DNA of 64,000 bases. It comes from Dolomitihabitans soli. Its GTDB lineage: Bacteria > Actinomycetota > Actinomycetes > Streptosporangiales > Streptosporangiaceae. The position numbers and the translations under genes were made by a program. This document shows, piece after piece, positions 41,624 to 49,861 of the stretch. How positions within the stretch are numbered: the stretch's first letter is position 1; every line of letters starts with the position of its first letter. The notes under the pieces are model-generated. The model worked only from the letters and a program-made list of their open reading frames with translations. It did not search any database and had not been told where the DNA came from. The DNA lies in assembly GCF_022213955.1 (NCBI RefSeq), contig NZ_JAKNTW010000013.1, positions 310,001-374,000 on the forward strand, in the 5' to 3' direction.

Positions 41624-44082
41624 GCGGCGGCACCGGTGGCGAAGGTGAAGTCGTCCACGTCGAAGAGCGCGCCGGATCCGCCGGTGAAGACCAGGAACAG
41701 CTCGGTCGTGCCGGACGGGCGGTTGGTCAGGGCGGTGCTGACGTTGGTGAACGTCTCCCAGCCACCGGTCACCGGTACGGCGACGGAGCCCAGCACCGGC
41801 CCGGCCTGCGACCCGCTCCGCACCTGGAGGGTCCCGCCGACGCCGCCCGAGGAGACGCGCGCGGTGAACGTCGTGGCGTCGCCCAACGCGTACGGCTTGA
41901 AGGCGATCCAGTCACCGGCGTGCACGTTGCCCACCGTCTTGGCGCCGTGGGCCGCGCCCTTGTCGATGACGTCGACCCCGCTCTGCCGGCCGAAGTGCTC
42001 GGCCTGACGGGTCTTCGGCTGGGCGATGTGCTCCACGTGACCGTTCAGCCCGCCGGCGTCGGTGTAGTCGGCGGCGAACACGCCGTGGATGTTGGCGTTC
42101 GGGTCGTGCTCGCCGTCCACCGGCGTCTGGAGGGTGCCGGAACAGCCGGTGGCCTCGGCCAGCTTGTGCTGGTGGCTGTCGTGGCCGAGCAGGTACGTCA
42201 CCTTGACCTTGGAGCAGTCGATCTGCCCGTCCTCCGGATCGGTCACCGTGACCCGGTACGGCACGGCGTCGCCGAAGCCGAACAGCCGCCCGTCGGCGGG
42301 CAGGTCGAGCCGTACAGTGGGCGCGGTGTTCCCCACGGTGACGGTGACGTTGTCCGACCCGGTGGCGCCGTCGGGGTCGGTCACCGTGAGGGTGGCCGTG
42401 TAGGTCCCGTTCGCCGTGTAAGTGTGGGTCGGCGCGGCCTGGGTGGAGGTGCCGCCGTCGCCGAACCGCCACGCGTAGGTGAGCGCGTCCCCTTCCGGAT
42501 CGGCGCTTCCCGCGGCGGAGAAGGTCACGGTCAGCGGGGCCTGTCCCGAGGTCGGGACGCCGCTCGCGTTGGCGGTCGGGGACCTGTTCGACCCGCCGAC
42601 GTACTCGATGCGGTAGAGCGCCGAGTTGGCGTCCCCGGTGAATCCGCCGGTGCCGTAGTCGAGGACGTAGAGCGCGCCCTCCGGGCCGAAGGTCATGTCC
42701 ATGACCTGGGTGCCGGCCCACGGGAAGTCGTGAATGGCGCCGGCCGCACCGCCTGCGCCCACTTCGACGTGTTTGATCCAGCGGCGACCGTACTCACCGA
42801 TGAAGACGTGCTGGTCGAGTTCCGCCGGGAACTTGACGTCGGAGTCCAGGGCGTCGTCGTAGTGGTAGACCGGCCCGCCCATGGGCGACTCGCCGCCGTA
42901 GGACGTGGTGCAGAACTGCGGCACCGAGCAGCCGTCGTAGTCGATCCAGGCGGCCACCGGTTTGGGCAGGCTCTGCTGTCCGGTGTTACGCGGCGAGTTG
43001 TTCGCCGGCCCGTTCTGGCAGTCGAACGCGGCTCCGGTCGCCCCGGTGGCGAAGTTGTGGTCCGCGTAGGTCTCCGCCACGGCGTTGTCACCCGTGCAGT
43101 ACGGCCAGCCGAAGAACCCCGGCGCGGTGATCCGGGTGAACTCCACCTGGCCGCCGGGCCCGCGAGCGCTCGCACCGCCGGCGTCCGGGCCGTAGTCACC
43201 GAGGTAGACGACGCCACTGGCCTTGTCGACGGCCATCCGGAACGGGTTGCGGAACCCCATCGCGTAGACCTCGGGCCTGGTGCCGGCCGTACCCGGCGGG
43301 AACATGTTGCCCTGCGGGATCGCGTACGACCCGTCGGCGTTCACCTTGATCCGCAGCACCTTGCCACGCAGGTCGGCGCTGTTGGCGGAGCTGCGCTGCG
43401 CGTCGAACGCCGGGTTTCTGGTCGTCCGCTCGTCGATGGGGGTGTAGCCGTCGGACTCGAAGGGGTTGGTGTCGTCGCCGGTGGACAGGTACAGGTTGCC
43501 CTGTGCGTCGAACTCGATGTCGCCGCCCACGTGGCAGCAGATCCCCCGGTCGGCCGGCACCTGGAGGATCTTCTGCTCGCTGCTCAGGGTGAGCGTCCCA
43601 TCGCCGGCCAGCTTGAACCGGGACAACTGGTTGTGCCCCTTCCAGACGTCGAACGCCCCAGGCCCGCTCCCGTCGCGCGGGGCGTCCCCGGCCGGGGTGG
43701 ACAGCGGCGGCGCGTAGAACAGGTACACCCACCGGTTGGCGGCGAAGCCCGCGTCGACCTGGATACTCTGCAGGCCCTCCTCGTCGTGGGAGTAGACGGG
43801 GATCTTCCCCGCGACCTTGGTGTTGCCGGCGGCGTCGGTCAGCCGCACGGTCCCGTCACGGGAGGTGTGCAGAACGGACCTGTCGGGCAGTACGGCGAGC
43901 CCCATGGGCTCACCCATCTCATCGACGCCCCGGGCGAGCGTCACCTGCTGGAAATCCGTCGGCTCGGCCGCGTGCGGCCCAGGGTGGGCCGCCGCGGCGG
44001 GGGTGAGGGCGAAGACGCCCGCCGCCATGGCGAGCGTGATCGCCGCGCCGAGCCGCCACAACGGACGCCGTAATCGTGGCAT
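41245..44082 (-). CDS. Secreted PQQ-type sugar dehydrogenase with PKD, CBM6-like and CBM13 domains
   Basis: A signal peptide (residues 1-32, TPAAAAHP) is followed by a glucose/sorbosone-dehydrogenase beta-propeller at about 45-500 (GLAVLPDRSVLHTSRDG, HVGGDIEFDAQGNLYLSTGD, GFRNPFRMAVDK, TFGPEGALYVLDYG). A PKD domain comes next at about 510-595 (YAWRFGDGGTS). A CBM6/CBM35-like module lies around 690-815 and a CBM13 lectin at about 820-945. It should oxidise sugars on polysaccharides outside the cell. Its start lies 148 bp from the ROK repressor gene, which may control it. Confidence 0.92.
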   Translation of the reverse strand: MPRLRRPLWRLGAAITLAMAAGVFALTPAAAAHPGPHAAEPTDFQQVTLARGVDEMGEPMGLAVLPDRSVLHTSRDGTVRLTDAAGNTKVAGKIPVYSHDEEGLQSIQVDAGFAANRWVYLFYAPPLSTPAGDAPRDGSGPGAFDVWKGHNQLSRFKLAGDGTLTLSSEQKILQVPADRGICCHVGGDIEFDAQGNLYLSTGDDTNPFESDGYTPIDERTTRNPAFDAQRSSANSADLRGKVLRIKVNADGSYAIPQGNMFPPGTAGTRPEVYAMGFRNPFRMAVDKASGVVYLGDYGPDAGGASARGPGGQVEFTRITAPGFFGWPYCTGDNAVAETYADHNFATGATGAAFDCQNGPANNSPRNTGQQSLPKPVAAWIDYDGCSVPQFCTTSYGGESPMGGPVYHYDDALDSDVKFPAELDQHVFIGEYGRRWIKHVEVGAGGAAGAIHDFPWAGTQVMDMTFGPEGALYVLDYGTGGFTGDANSALYRIEYVGGSNRSPTANASGVPTSGQAPLTVTFSAAGSADPEGDALTYAWRFGDGGTSTQAAPTHTYTANGTYTATLTVTDPDGATGSDNVTVTVGNTAPTVRLDLPADGRLFGFGDAVPYRVTVTDPEDGQIDCSKVKVTYLLGHDSHQHKLAEATGCSGTLQTPVDGEHDPNANIHGVFAADYTDAGGLNGHVEHIAQPKTRQAEHFGRQSGVDVIDKGAAHGAKTVGNVHAGDWIAFKPYALGDATTFTARVSSGGVGGTLQVRSGSQAGPVLGSVAVPVTGGWETFTNVSTALTNRPSGTTELFLVFTGGSGALFDVDDFTFATGAAAGQITGVNGQCVDVAGAGTADGTKIQLYGCNGTGAQRWSLPGDGTVRALGKCMDVKGGAVNDGAWVQLWSCNGTGAQQWQPQANGSLRNPQSGKCLDAEGAGTGNGTRLIIWTCQGSVNQKWTLPA

Positions 44083-44230
44083 GGTCGCTTCTCCTGACTG
44101 GAGGTCGGGTTAGACGCGCCGTCGGCCGGACACGGGCAGCACAAGCCGGGCCGCGGCGCGTCGAACGCCGTGCCGGTTGTGCCCGCCCTGGACGGCCCTT
44201 GGCCGGGGGGTGAGTGGAGAAACCGCCGTA

Positions 44231-45421
44231 CTAGGGGGCGGCGAACACGTAGTCGCTGATCAGCCTGGTCGCCCCGATGACGCCCGCCGCTCCCCCGAGT
44301 TCGGAGAGGACGATCGGCATGTTCCCGGTCGCCAGCGGGGGCGACCGCTGGTAGACGACGCTGCGGATCTCCGCGAGCAGGGTGTGACCGAGACCGGCGA
44401 CGCCACCCGCGACGATCACCAGTCCGGGGTTGATGAAGCTCACCAGGCCGGCGATCACCTGACCGACTCGCCGCCCCCCGTCCCGGATCATCTGCACGGC
44501 CGCCGCGTCGCCCGCCGCCACCGCCGCCGCCACGTCCTCGCCGGTGAGCCTGCCCCGCTCGGACAGCGCCTCGGCCAGGTACGGCGAGCGGCCGGAGCGC
44601 GCCGTGAGCACGGCGTCCCGGGCGAGCGCGGCACCGCCGAAGTACGCCTCCAGGCAGCCGGTGTTACCGCACGCGCAGGTGGGACCGTAGTCGTCCACCC
44701 GGATGTGACCGATGTCGCCGGCGCTGCCGGAGACGCCGCGGTAGATCTTGCCGTCGACGACGATCCCGCACCCTATCCCGGTGCCGATCTTCACGAGGAA
44801 GAAGTCGTCCACGGACCTGGCGACCCCGGCGTGCAGTTCGCCGAGCGCCATGATGTTCACGTCGTTGTCGACGAGCACCGGGCAGCCCAGTTCCTGGCTG
44901 AGCGCCTCCCTGATGGGGAAGTGGTCCCAGCCGGGCATGATCGGCGGCACGATCGACACCCCGTCCCGGAAGCTGACCGGGCCGGGGACGCCGATGCCGA
45001 CGCCACGGATCTCGCCGGCCCCGCCGTCGGCGCGCAGCTTGCCGAGCAGGTCCAGGGCCTGGTCGAGGATGGCCGCCGGGCCGTCCCGGACGTCCGCCGG
45101 CATGGACAGGCTGCCCAGCACCTCCAGTTGACCGTTGGTCACGGCCACGTCGATCGACGTGGCGCCGATGTCGATGCCGACGAAGCGCAGGTGCGAGGCG
45201 ATGCGCACCATGGCGGAACGCCGGCCGCCCCGGGAGGCGGCCAGACCGGCGAGTTCCACGAGCCCCGAGCCGGCGAGGCGGTCGAGTTCCAGGGCCATCT
45301 TGGAGCGGGACAGCTGGACGATGTCGCCGAGGTCGGCCCGCGAACGGGCACCTTCTCCCCGAAGCAACCGCAGCACCCGTGCCTGGTGCGCGTTCTCCGG
45401 CCGAGCCGCGTTTCGCTTCAC
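44231..45421 (-). CDS. ROK-family transcriptional repressor
   Basis: An N-terminal winged helix (residues 12-70, LLRGEGARSRADLGDIVQLSRSKM) is joined to a ROK sugar-kinase-like domain. The ATP loop is VGIDIGATSIDVAV, the sugar site is IGVPGPV with VDNDVNIMALGE, and the zinc motif is CACGNTGCLEAYFGG. Such proteins sense sugars and repress adjacent carbohydrate genes. Upstream on the same strand there is no gene, and downstream lie the secreted sugar dehydrogenase and ThuA protein genes, so these are the likely targets. Confidence 0.9.
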   Translation of the reverse strand: MKRNAARPENAHQARVLRLLRGEGARSRADLGDIVQLSRSKMALELDRLAGSGLVELAGLAASRGGRRSAMVRIASHLRFVGIDIGATSIDVAVTNGQLEVLGSLSMPADVRDGPAAILDQALDLLGKLRADGGAGEIRGVGIGVPGPVSFRDGVSIVPPIMPGWDHFPIREALSQELGCPVLVDNDVNIMALGELHAGVARSVDDFFLVKIGTGIGCGIVVDGKIYRGVSGSAGDIGHIRVDDYGPTCACGNTGCLEAYFGGAALARDAVLTARSGRSPYLAEALSERGRLTGEDVAAAVAAGDAAAVQMIRDGGRRVGQVIAGLVSFINPGLVIVAGGVAGLGHTLLAEIRSVVYQRSPPLATGNMPIVLSELGGAAGVIGATRLISDYVFAAP

Positions 45422-45533
45422 GTCGCCTCCGTATCAGAGGGTGCTGCCCTGAAGGTAATCACTTTTGCCCGAAACGAGAAGTGCTTTGTCGGTAATAGAT
45501 AGAACTTTCTCTCCGCGAAGAACAAACTTCTCT

Positions 45534-45625
45534 GCCGTGTGATCAAGCCACACGGCGTCGGAGCCCACGCTCGTTGACCGAGGCCATGCCCAAAGATCAG
45601 AGGCCACCGGGTCCTTGGACTGGTT
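45534..45625. repeat. 92-bp direct repeat, left copy
   Basis: This copy differs from the one at 48755-48846 at only two positions by eye. Each copy begins with the 8-bp inverted repeat GCCGTGTG-(7 nt)-CACACGGC. The two copies bracket the DoxX/TetR/monooxygenase module. The inner edge here abuts a recombinase gene fragment. Confidence 0.93.
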
Positions 45626-45814
45626 GTCGTTGAGGACGATCAGTCCTTCCAGGAGGTTGCGGCCGAGGCGGTCGACCTCCTGGACGGTGAGCAGGTCGCC
45701 GTCGCGGATGCAGGCCGGCGCGTTCAGCAGTGCGGGCCGGTCGTCGGTGACGAGCTTGCCGCTGCTCTTCTCCTCGAAGACCTTCCAGCAGATGGGGCCG
45801 ATGAAGCGGTGCTG
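45626..45814 (-). pseudogene. Serine recombinase (resolvase/invertase) fragment
   Basis: Translation of the minus strand gives CWKVFEEKSSGKL, then RDGDLLTVQEVDRLGRNLL and EGLIVLND, which is the middle of the catalytic domain of Tn3/Hin-type serine recombinases. The active-site serine at the N-terminus and all of the DNA-binding C-terminus are missing. It breaks exactly at the 92-bp repeat on one side and just before the DoxX gene on the other. It is a remnant of a mobile element. Confidence 0.82.
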
Positions 45815-45830
45815 TCACCGCGCTCTTCGC

Positions 45831-46199
45831 TCAGGAAGTCGCGAGCAACAAGGCCATGGTTGTTCCGGTGACCACGGCCAGCACCACGGGCGCCACGGCG
45901 TGGGAGCGGTGGCGCCGGTGCGTGAAGTCGCGGGCGCGGAGGTGGAATCCCACTGCGCCGATCAACAGCAGCGTGAGACCGGCCGCGGCTGCGATGGCGA
46001 GCGGTTTGAGCCAGAGGCCGGCCGCGAGCCCGAGCGCGCCAGCGATCTCCAGGGCGCCGATCGCTCGGGTCATCGTCGAGCCGACGCCGAGCCTGAGCAG
46101 GTTGGCCGTCACGGGATCCCGTAGCAGGACCTTCTGGGCGCCGGCGAGCAGGAAGACGAGAGCGATCAGAGTGCTCAGTGCGTTGGCGACAAACGACAT
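45831..46199 (-). CDS. DoxX-family small membrane protein
   Basis: This 122-residue protein has four predicted membrane helices. LVFLLAGAQKVLLRDP at the N-terminus and IGALEIAGALGLAAGLWL in the middle are DoxX-like features. Members have been linked to redox defence, but the role here is unknown. It is transcribed away from the TetR gene, and its start lies directly beside an operator half that matches the ones in front of the TetR and monooxygenase genes. Confidence 0.85.
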   Translation of the reverse strand: MSFVANALSTLIALVFLLAGAQKVLLRDPVTANLLRLGVGSTMTRAIGALEIAGALGLAAGLWLKPLAIAAAAGLTLLLIGAVGFHLRARDFTHRRHRSHAVAPVVLAVVTGTTMALLLATS

Positions 46200-46220
46200 G
46201 GTACGACCTTTCGCCGAAAA

Positions 46221-46282
46221 AGAACGAACATTCCTTTTTTAAGAGAGGGGCGGCAAAGTTGTCAAGTACGAATGTTCGTTCT
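46221..46282. promoter_or_regulatory. Two inverted TetR operator copies in the DoxX/TetR spacer
   Basis: AGAACGAACATTC (46221-46233) and its exact reverse complement GAATGTTCGTTCT (46270-46282) lie 36 bp apart in the divergent promoter region. Both match the core AGAACGAnCAT of the perfect palindrome in front of the monooxygenase gene. The region between is AT-rich and should hold both promoters. Confidence 0.78.
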
Positions 46283-46295
46283 ACGTTTTGATCCC

Positions 46296-46910
46296 ATGGC
46301 ACGCATGCCCAAGGAGCACCTCGAAGCCCGCCGCCGCCAGATCCTGGACGCCGCCCGGCACTGCTTCATCCGCAACGGCTTCCATGCCACGTCCATGCAG
46401 GACGTGCTGACCGAGGCCGAGTTGTCGGCCGGGGCCGTCTACCGCTACTTCAAGAGCAAGGACGACATCATCGCGGCGACCGCCGCCGAGGCTCTGGCCG
46501 AGGTCGCGTCGGCGTTCGAGGCGGATGACGGCGCGCGGCCGCCGGATCTGGACAACATCGTCGATCTCGTGCTGGGGGTCGAGCGCCCGCCGCTGTCCGG
46601 ATCGCAGGAGTCGGCCCAGCTGCTGGTCCAGGTCTGGTCGGAGGCGCTGCGATCGCCGTCGCTGTGCACGAAACTGAGGGAGGTCATGGCGGAGGCCCGC
46701 GGCGTGGTCGGTGGCCTCGTGGCGCGGCATCAGCAGCGCGGGCTGCTTCCCGCTGACGTCCCTGCCGAGCACGTGGCCGATGTCCTGATGGCCCTGGTCG
46801 ACGGGTTCCTGGTGCGCCGCGCAGTATACGGCCACGCGGATTCGGCGGCCTTCAGGAACGGCATGCGAGCCCTGATGTCGGCGCCCGCGCAAGCCACTCG
46901 ACAGAGATAA
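46296..46910 (+). CDS. TetR-family regulator of the DoxX/monooxygenase module
   Basis: The DNA-binding domain is EARRRQILDAARHCFIRNGFHAT with recognition helix LSAGAVYRYFKSKDDII. A TetR C-terminal effector domain follows. ATG at 46296 is used; an ATG at 46272 lies inside an operator copy and is rejected. Three copies of the same operator (two in its own promoter region, one before the monooxygenase gene) indicate that it represses itself, doxX and the monooxygenase gene, with the monooxygenase substrate as a possible inducer. Confidence 0.9.
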   Translation: MARMPKEHLEARRRQILDAARHCFIRNGFHATSMQDVLTEAELSAGAVYRYFKSKDDIIAATAAEALAEVASAFEADDGARPPDLDNIVDLVLGVERPPLSGSQESAQLLVQVWSEALRSPSLCTKLREVMAEARGVVGGLVARHQQRGLLPADVPAEHVADVLMALVDGFLVRRAVYGHADSAAFRNGMRALMSAPAQATRQR

Positions 46911-46954
46911 ACATGCGCTCTTGACGACGATCGGAGGATCATGCTTTGCTAAAA

Positions 46955-46972
46955 AGAACGATCATTCGTTCT
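46955..46972. promoter_or_regulatory. Perfect TetR operator before the monooxygenase gene
   Basis: AGAACGA-TCAT-TCGTTCT is a perfect 7-bp inverted repeat ending 14 bp before the GTG start. It shares AGAACGAnCATTC with the two copies in the DoxX/TetR spacer. Confidence 0.82.
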
Positions 46973-46986
46973 AAGAGGGTGGGTTT

Positions 46987-48612
46987 GTGACGACGAAAGC
47001 GGACGTTCTCATCGTCGGCGCGGGGCCGACCGGCCTGGTGCTGGCCATCGACCTGGCACGGCGGGGAGTGATCCCACGGATCATCGACGCCGGGCGCGCG
47101 GACCACCGGGAGAGCCGGGCGGTGTCGATCGTGGCGAGATCGCTGGAGATGTTGGACGATCTCGGGCTGGCCCAAGCCGCCATCGAACGAGGCGTCCCGC
47201 TGCACACGCTGAACTTCTACCAGGGCACGACGGCCCTGGCCGAGATGGACGTGACGGCCGTGGACTCCCCGTTCCCGCTGGACCTGTGCATCCCGCAGTG
47301 GCAGACGGTGGCGCTGCTGCGCGAGCGCGCCGCCGAACTCGGAGTCACCATCGAATGGGGCACCCGCCTGGTCGGCCAGCAGACCGGCGAGCACAGCGTC
47401 AGCGTGGAACTCGGCCATGAGGACGGTCGCGGCGAACGGTGCGAAACCGGGTGGCTGATCGGCGCCGACGGCGCCCACAGCACCGTGCGCGAGACGGCGG
47501 GAATCACCCGGGAGAGAGCCGACCTGAAGCGGGGGTTCATCCTGGGCGACGTCGCCGTGGACTGGCCGCTCACGCGGGACCGCTTCCATGTCTACTTCGG
47601 CAAGTCCGGCCTCGTGGCCGTCTTCCCCATGGTCGGGGGCTACTGGCGCATCCTGGCCAGCACGCCGAACGAGCGACCGCCACAGACTCCAGGGCTGGAT
47701 GACTTCGCCGCCTACGTCGCCGAACGCACGCCCCTGGACTCTCGCGTACGCGATCTGCAGTGGAGTTCGTCGTTCGTGGCCCGCGAGAGCCTGGCCGACC
47801 GGCTTCGTCAGGGCCGGGTCCTCCTGGCCGGCGACGCCGCGCACAGTCACAGCCCGGTGGGCGGCCAGGGCATGAACACGGGCATGCAGGACGCCTACAA
47901 CCTGGGCTGGAAACTCGCGCTCGTCGTCACCGGGCGCGCCGAGGAGTCCCTCCTGGACAGCTATCAGGCCGAACGGTGGCCCGTGGTCAAGGCCGTGGTC
48001 GAGGCGACCTCGGCCACCACGAAGGCCGCCACCGGCAGCACGTTGGTCGCCCGCAGAGCCAGGCGGCACGCGCTGCGCCTGTTCGGCCGGCTCAATCCCG
48101 TGCAGCAGCGGCTGTCGAACGCCTTCGGCGAACACCTCGTCCACTACCGCGACAGTGACCTCGTCTTCGAACGCTGGCACGAATCACAAGCCAGAGCGTG
48201 GAGTGACGTCGCCTGCACCGGACCGGAAGCCGGCGAGCTGGTACGGGACGCCTACGTCGAGAACCGTGAGGGGCCGGTGGCGCTCCGCCACATCCTCCGG
48301 ACGCCGGGCCACCACCTCGTCCTGTTCGCGGCGGACACGACGGACTCCGCCACCCTGGCCGCCTGGCAGGCCTCCGCACACGAGGCGATGGCCGGGCACG
48401 GCGAGGTCCATGTCATCACCCGCGGCCATCTGCCGCACGACCCCATGGACGGAGTCTTCGCCGACCTGCGCAGCGAGGCGCACAACCGATACGGCGTGCG
48501 CCGCCCCAGCCTGTACCTGATCCGCCCGGACAAGTACGTCGGCTTCCGCGGCGACAACGTCGACTTCACACCCGTGAGCGACTACTTCCGCGCCCTGGGC
48601 GCCCGTCCGTGA
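46987..48612 (+). CDS. FAD-dependent aromatic-type monooxygenase (group A)
   Basis: The enzyme resembles NAD(P)H- and FAD-dependent hydroxylases of aromatic or polyketide substrates. The FAD motif VLIVGAGPTGLVLAIDLARRG starts at residue 7, the DG motif is WLIGADGAHSTVRE, and the GD motif is RVLLAGDAAHSHSPVGGQGMNTGMQDA. A thioredoxin-like C-terminal domain completes 541 residues. GTG start behind a TetR operator. It may detoxify or modify an aromatic compound sensed by the TetR. A truncated methyltransferase gene follows 34 bp later. Confidence 0.9.
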   Translation: MTTKADVLIVGAGPTGLVLAIDLARRGVIPRIIDAGRADHRESRAVSIVARSLEMLDDLGLAQAAIERGVPLHTLNFYQGTTALAEMDVTAVDSPFPLDLCIPQWQTVALLRERAAELGVTIEWGTRLVGQQTGEHSVSVELGHEDGRGERCETGWLIGADGAHSTVRETAGITRERADLKRGFILGDVAVDWPLTRDRFHVYFGKSGLVAVFPMVGGYWRILASTPNERPPQTPGLDDFAAYVAERTPLDSRVRDLQWSSSFVARESLADRLRQGRVLLAGDAAHSHSPVGGQGMNTGMQDAYNLGWKLALVVTGRAEESLLDSYQAERWPVVKAVVEATSATTKAATGSTLVARRARRHALRLFGRLNPVQQRLSNAFGEHLVHYRDSDLVFERWHESQARAWSDVACTGPEAGELVRDAYVENREGPVALRHILRTPGHHLVLFAADTTDSATLAAWQASAHEAMAGHGEVHVITRGHLPHDPMDGVFADLRSEAHNRYGVRRPSLYLIRPDKYVGFRGDNVDFTPVSDYFRALGARP

Positions 48613-48646
48613 CACCGCCTGTCAAGAAGAGGAGCTGGACAACCCC

Positions 48647-48763
48647 GTGACACAAGAACCGACCGTCCCCAAAAGCCTGGCCGGAATCGGCGCGACCGCC
48701 TTGGGCGTGGCTCTCCTGCGCGCCCAGGAGAGCAGCCGACCGGACCGGCTGTCGGCCGTGTGA
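48647..48763 (+). pseudogene. Truncated SAM-dependent methyltransferase (5' fragment)
   Basis: GTG with GAGGAG upstream opens 38 codons: VTQEPTVPKSLAGIGATAL, then LLRAQESSRPDRL, and SAV-stop. The first 35 residues match the N-terminus of the leucine-carboxyl-methyltransferase-like group (TIGR00027 type), which are normally about 280 residues. The last codons come from the 92-bp repeat, whose left edge cuts the gene. It was probably the last gene of the monooxygenase operon. Confidence 0.75.
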
Positions 48764-48846
48764 TCAAGCCACACGGCGTCGGAGCCCACGCTCGTTGACC
48801 GAGGCCATGCCCAAAGACCAGAGGCCACCGGGTCCTCGGACTGGTT
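48755..48846. repeat. 92-bp direct repeat, right copy
   Basis: This copy matches 45534-45625 except for two bases. Its left edge lies within the truncated methyltransferase gene. The 8-bp terminal hairpin GCCGTGTG/CACACGGC is intact. Confidence 0.93.
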
Positions 48847-48890
48847 CGCCGGTGCGCGTGATTCGGGCTCGCGGGCCGGGGGAAGAGCGG

Positions 48891-49463
48891 TCAGGACAGG
48901 GCTTGGGGCTGACGGACGCCGGCCGTGTCCGCGCGTGGACGGGCGTTCCGCAGGCGGATTCCGCTCCATCCGAGGGTGCTCGCGGTCACGACGTCCCAGA
49001 ATTCCCACAGGTTGCCGAGCACGCGGAGTTGGATGCCGGCGTCGTCGTGCAGCCGCAAGAGGTCGCCCACCGGTTCGGGTGGGCCGAGAGGCGTCACCGG
49101 TTCGGTGGCGACGACCGCGTTCTTCACCGTTTCACCGATGGGTGTGAAACGGGCGGCGGGGAGCCGGTAGGCGAACAGTTCGACGCTCCGGAGCCGGTCG
49201 AGCCAGCCGTACTCGATCGCGTGGACGCGGTCACCGCCGCCAGGCCCCAGAATGTGCTCCCGATCGGCCGCCGAGGTCGCGGGGACGGTCCAGGCCATCG
49301 CGCGCGGGCAGTCGCGGGGAAACCAGTAATCCGGCGCGCGGGCGGCGTCGACCGCCCAGACGTAGGCTTCCTGCTGCCGTGCGGTGGGAGCGACGTGCGG
49401 GACGAAGCGGGTGATCGTCGGGTCTTCCGAGAAGTGCAGCACCTGGCCGGGTTCAGGACGCAT
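48891..49463 (-). CDS. DUF6886-like conserved hypothetical protein
   Basis: This 190-residue soluble protein begins MRPEPGQVLHFSEDPTIT and contains YVWAVDAARAPDYWFPRDCPRA, a pattern conserved in many actinobacterial proteins of unknown function. I recall the DUF6886 name for this group but cannot verify it. No catalytic motif is evident. It has no operon partner, and its promoter lies in the long spacer shared with ppk. Confidence 0.78.
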   Translation of the reverse strand: MRPEPGQVLHFSEDPTITRFVPHVAPTARQQEAYVWAVDAARAPDYWFPRDCPRAMAWTVPATSAADREHILGPGGGDRVHAIEYGWLDRLRSVELFAYRLPAARFTPIGETVKNAVVATEPVTPLGPPEPVGDLLRLHDDAGIQLRVLGNLWEFWDVVTASTLGWSGIRLRNARPRADTAGVRQPQALS

Positions 49464-49810
49464 GGCACAGGTCTATCCCATATGCCTGCTTGGATCACTT
49501 GAATATGCGGCCAGTCGCCGTCGTTCACTCGGCCAGGCCCCGGAACCACTGATGGTCAGAAATACGTGGAACGGCACATCCGGGACATTGGATGAATCAA
49601 ACCTGCCCGGTGTCATCGCGAGTTCGCACCGCCGAACAGCCACTCCGCCGCTCCTGGGCACGTCGCGGGCTCGGCGTCGCTTCCCAGGTCGAAGGGGGAG
49701 TGAACATATGCTGAAGAGGCAGGGGCGGCGGCGTAGGCGGGGGTCGCGGTGGGGGCGGCTCGCCGTACGGGGTGCGTGGGGTCGGCAGAGTGGGGGAACC
49801 AACAGCGGTC
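49464..49810. other. Non-coding spacer with G-rich tract before ppk
   Basis: No gene is recognised in this spacer of about 350 bp. The left part is AT-richer and should carry the promoter of the DUF6886-like gene. The right part (49723-49797) has six plus-strand runs of four or five G and could form G-quadruplex structures just upstream of the ppk regulatory region. Confidence 0.45.
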
Positions 49811-49839
49811 GTTGAGACGAAGTTAACGTTCCGTTCAAT
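49811..49839 (+). promoter_or_regulatory. Candidate PHO box (PhoP site) of ppk
   Basis: Three direct-repeat units with 11-bp spacing, GTTGAGA (49811), GTTAACG (49822) and GTTCAAT (49833), match the GTTCACC-type PhoP repeat of Streptomyces. The array covers the -35 region of the ppk promoter. PhoP control of ppk under phosphate limitation is known in Streptomyces; here it is inferred from the repeat. Confidence 0.72.
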
Positions 49840-49850
49840 CAGAGTCGGCA

Positions 49851-49856
49851 TATTAG
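49851..49856 (+). promoter_or_regulatory. Possible -10 element of ppk, leaderless transcript
   Basis: TATTAG ends 5 bp before the ppk ATG. Transcription would begin at or next to the A of the start codon, giving a leaderless mRNA, and no ribosome site is visible. The -35 position falls inside the PHO box. Confidence 0.55.
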
Positions 49857-49861
49857 ATGCT

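Noticed and set aside
41137-44073. A 978-codon plus-strand open frame opposite the sugar dehydrogenase gene
   Set aside because: It is an antisense shadow. The minus strand has a signal peptide, propeller, PKD and CBM motifs.
46272-46295. Earlier ATG (MFVLRFDP) for the TetR gene
   Set aside because: This ATG lies inside an operator copy and has no ribosome site. The ATG at 46296 fits the family start.
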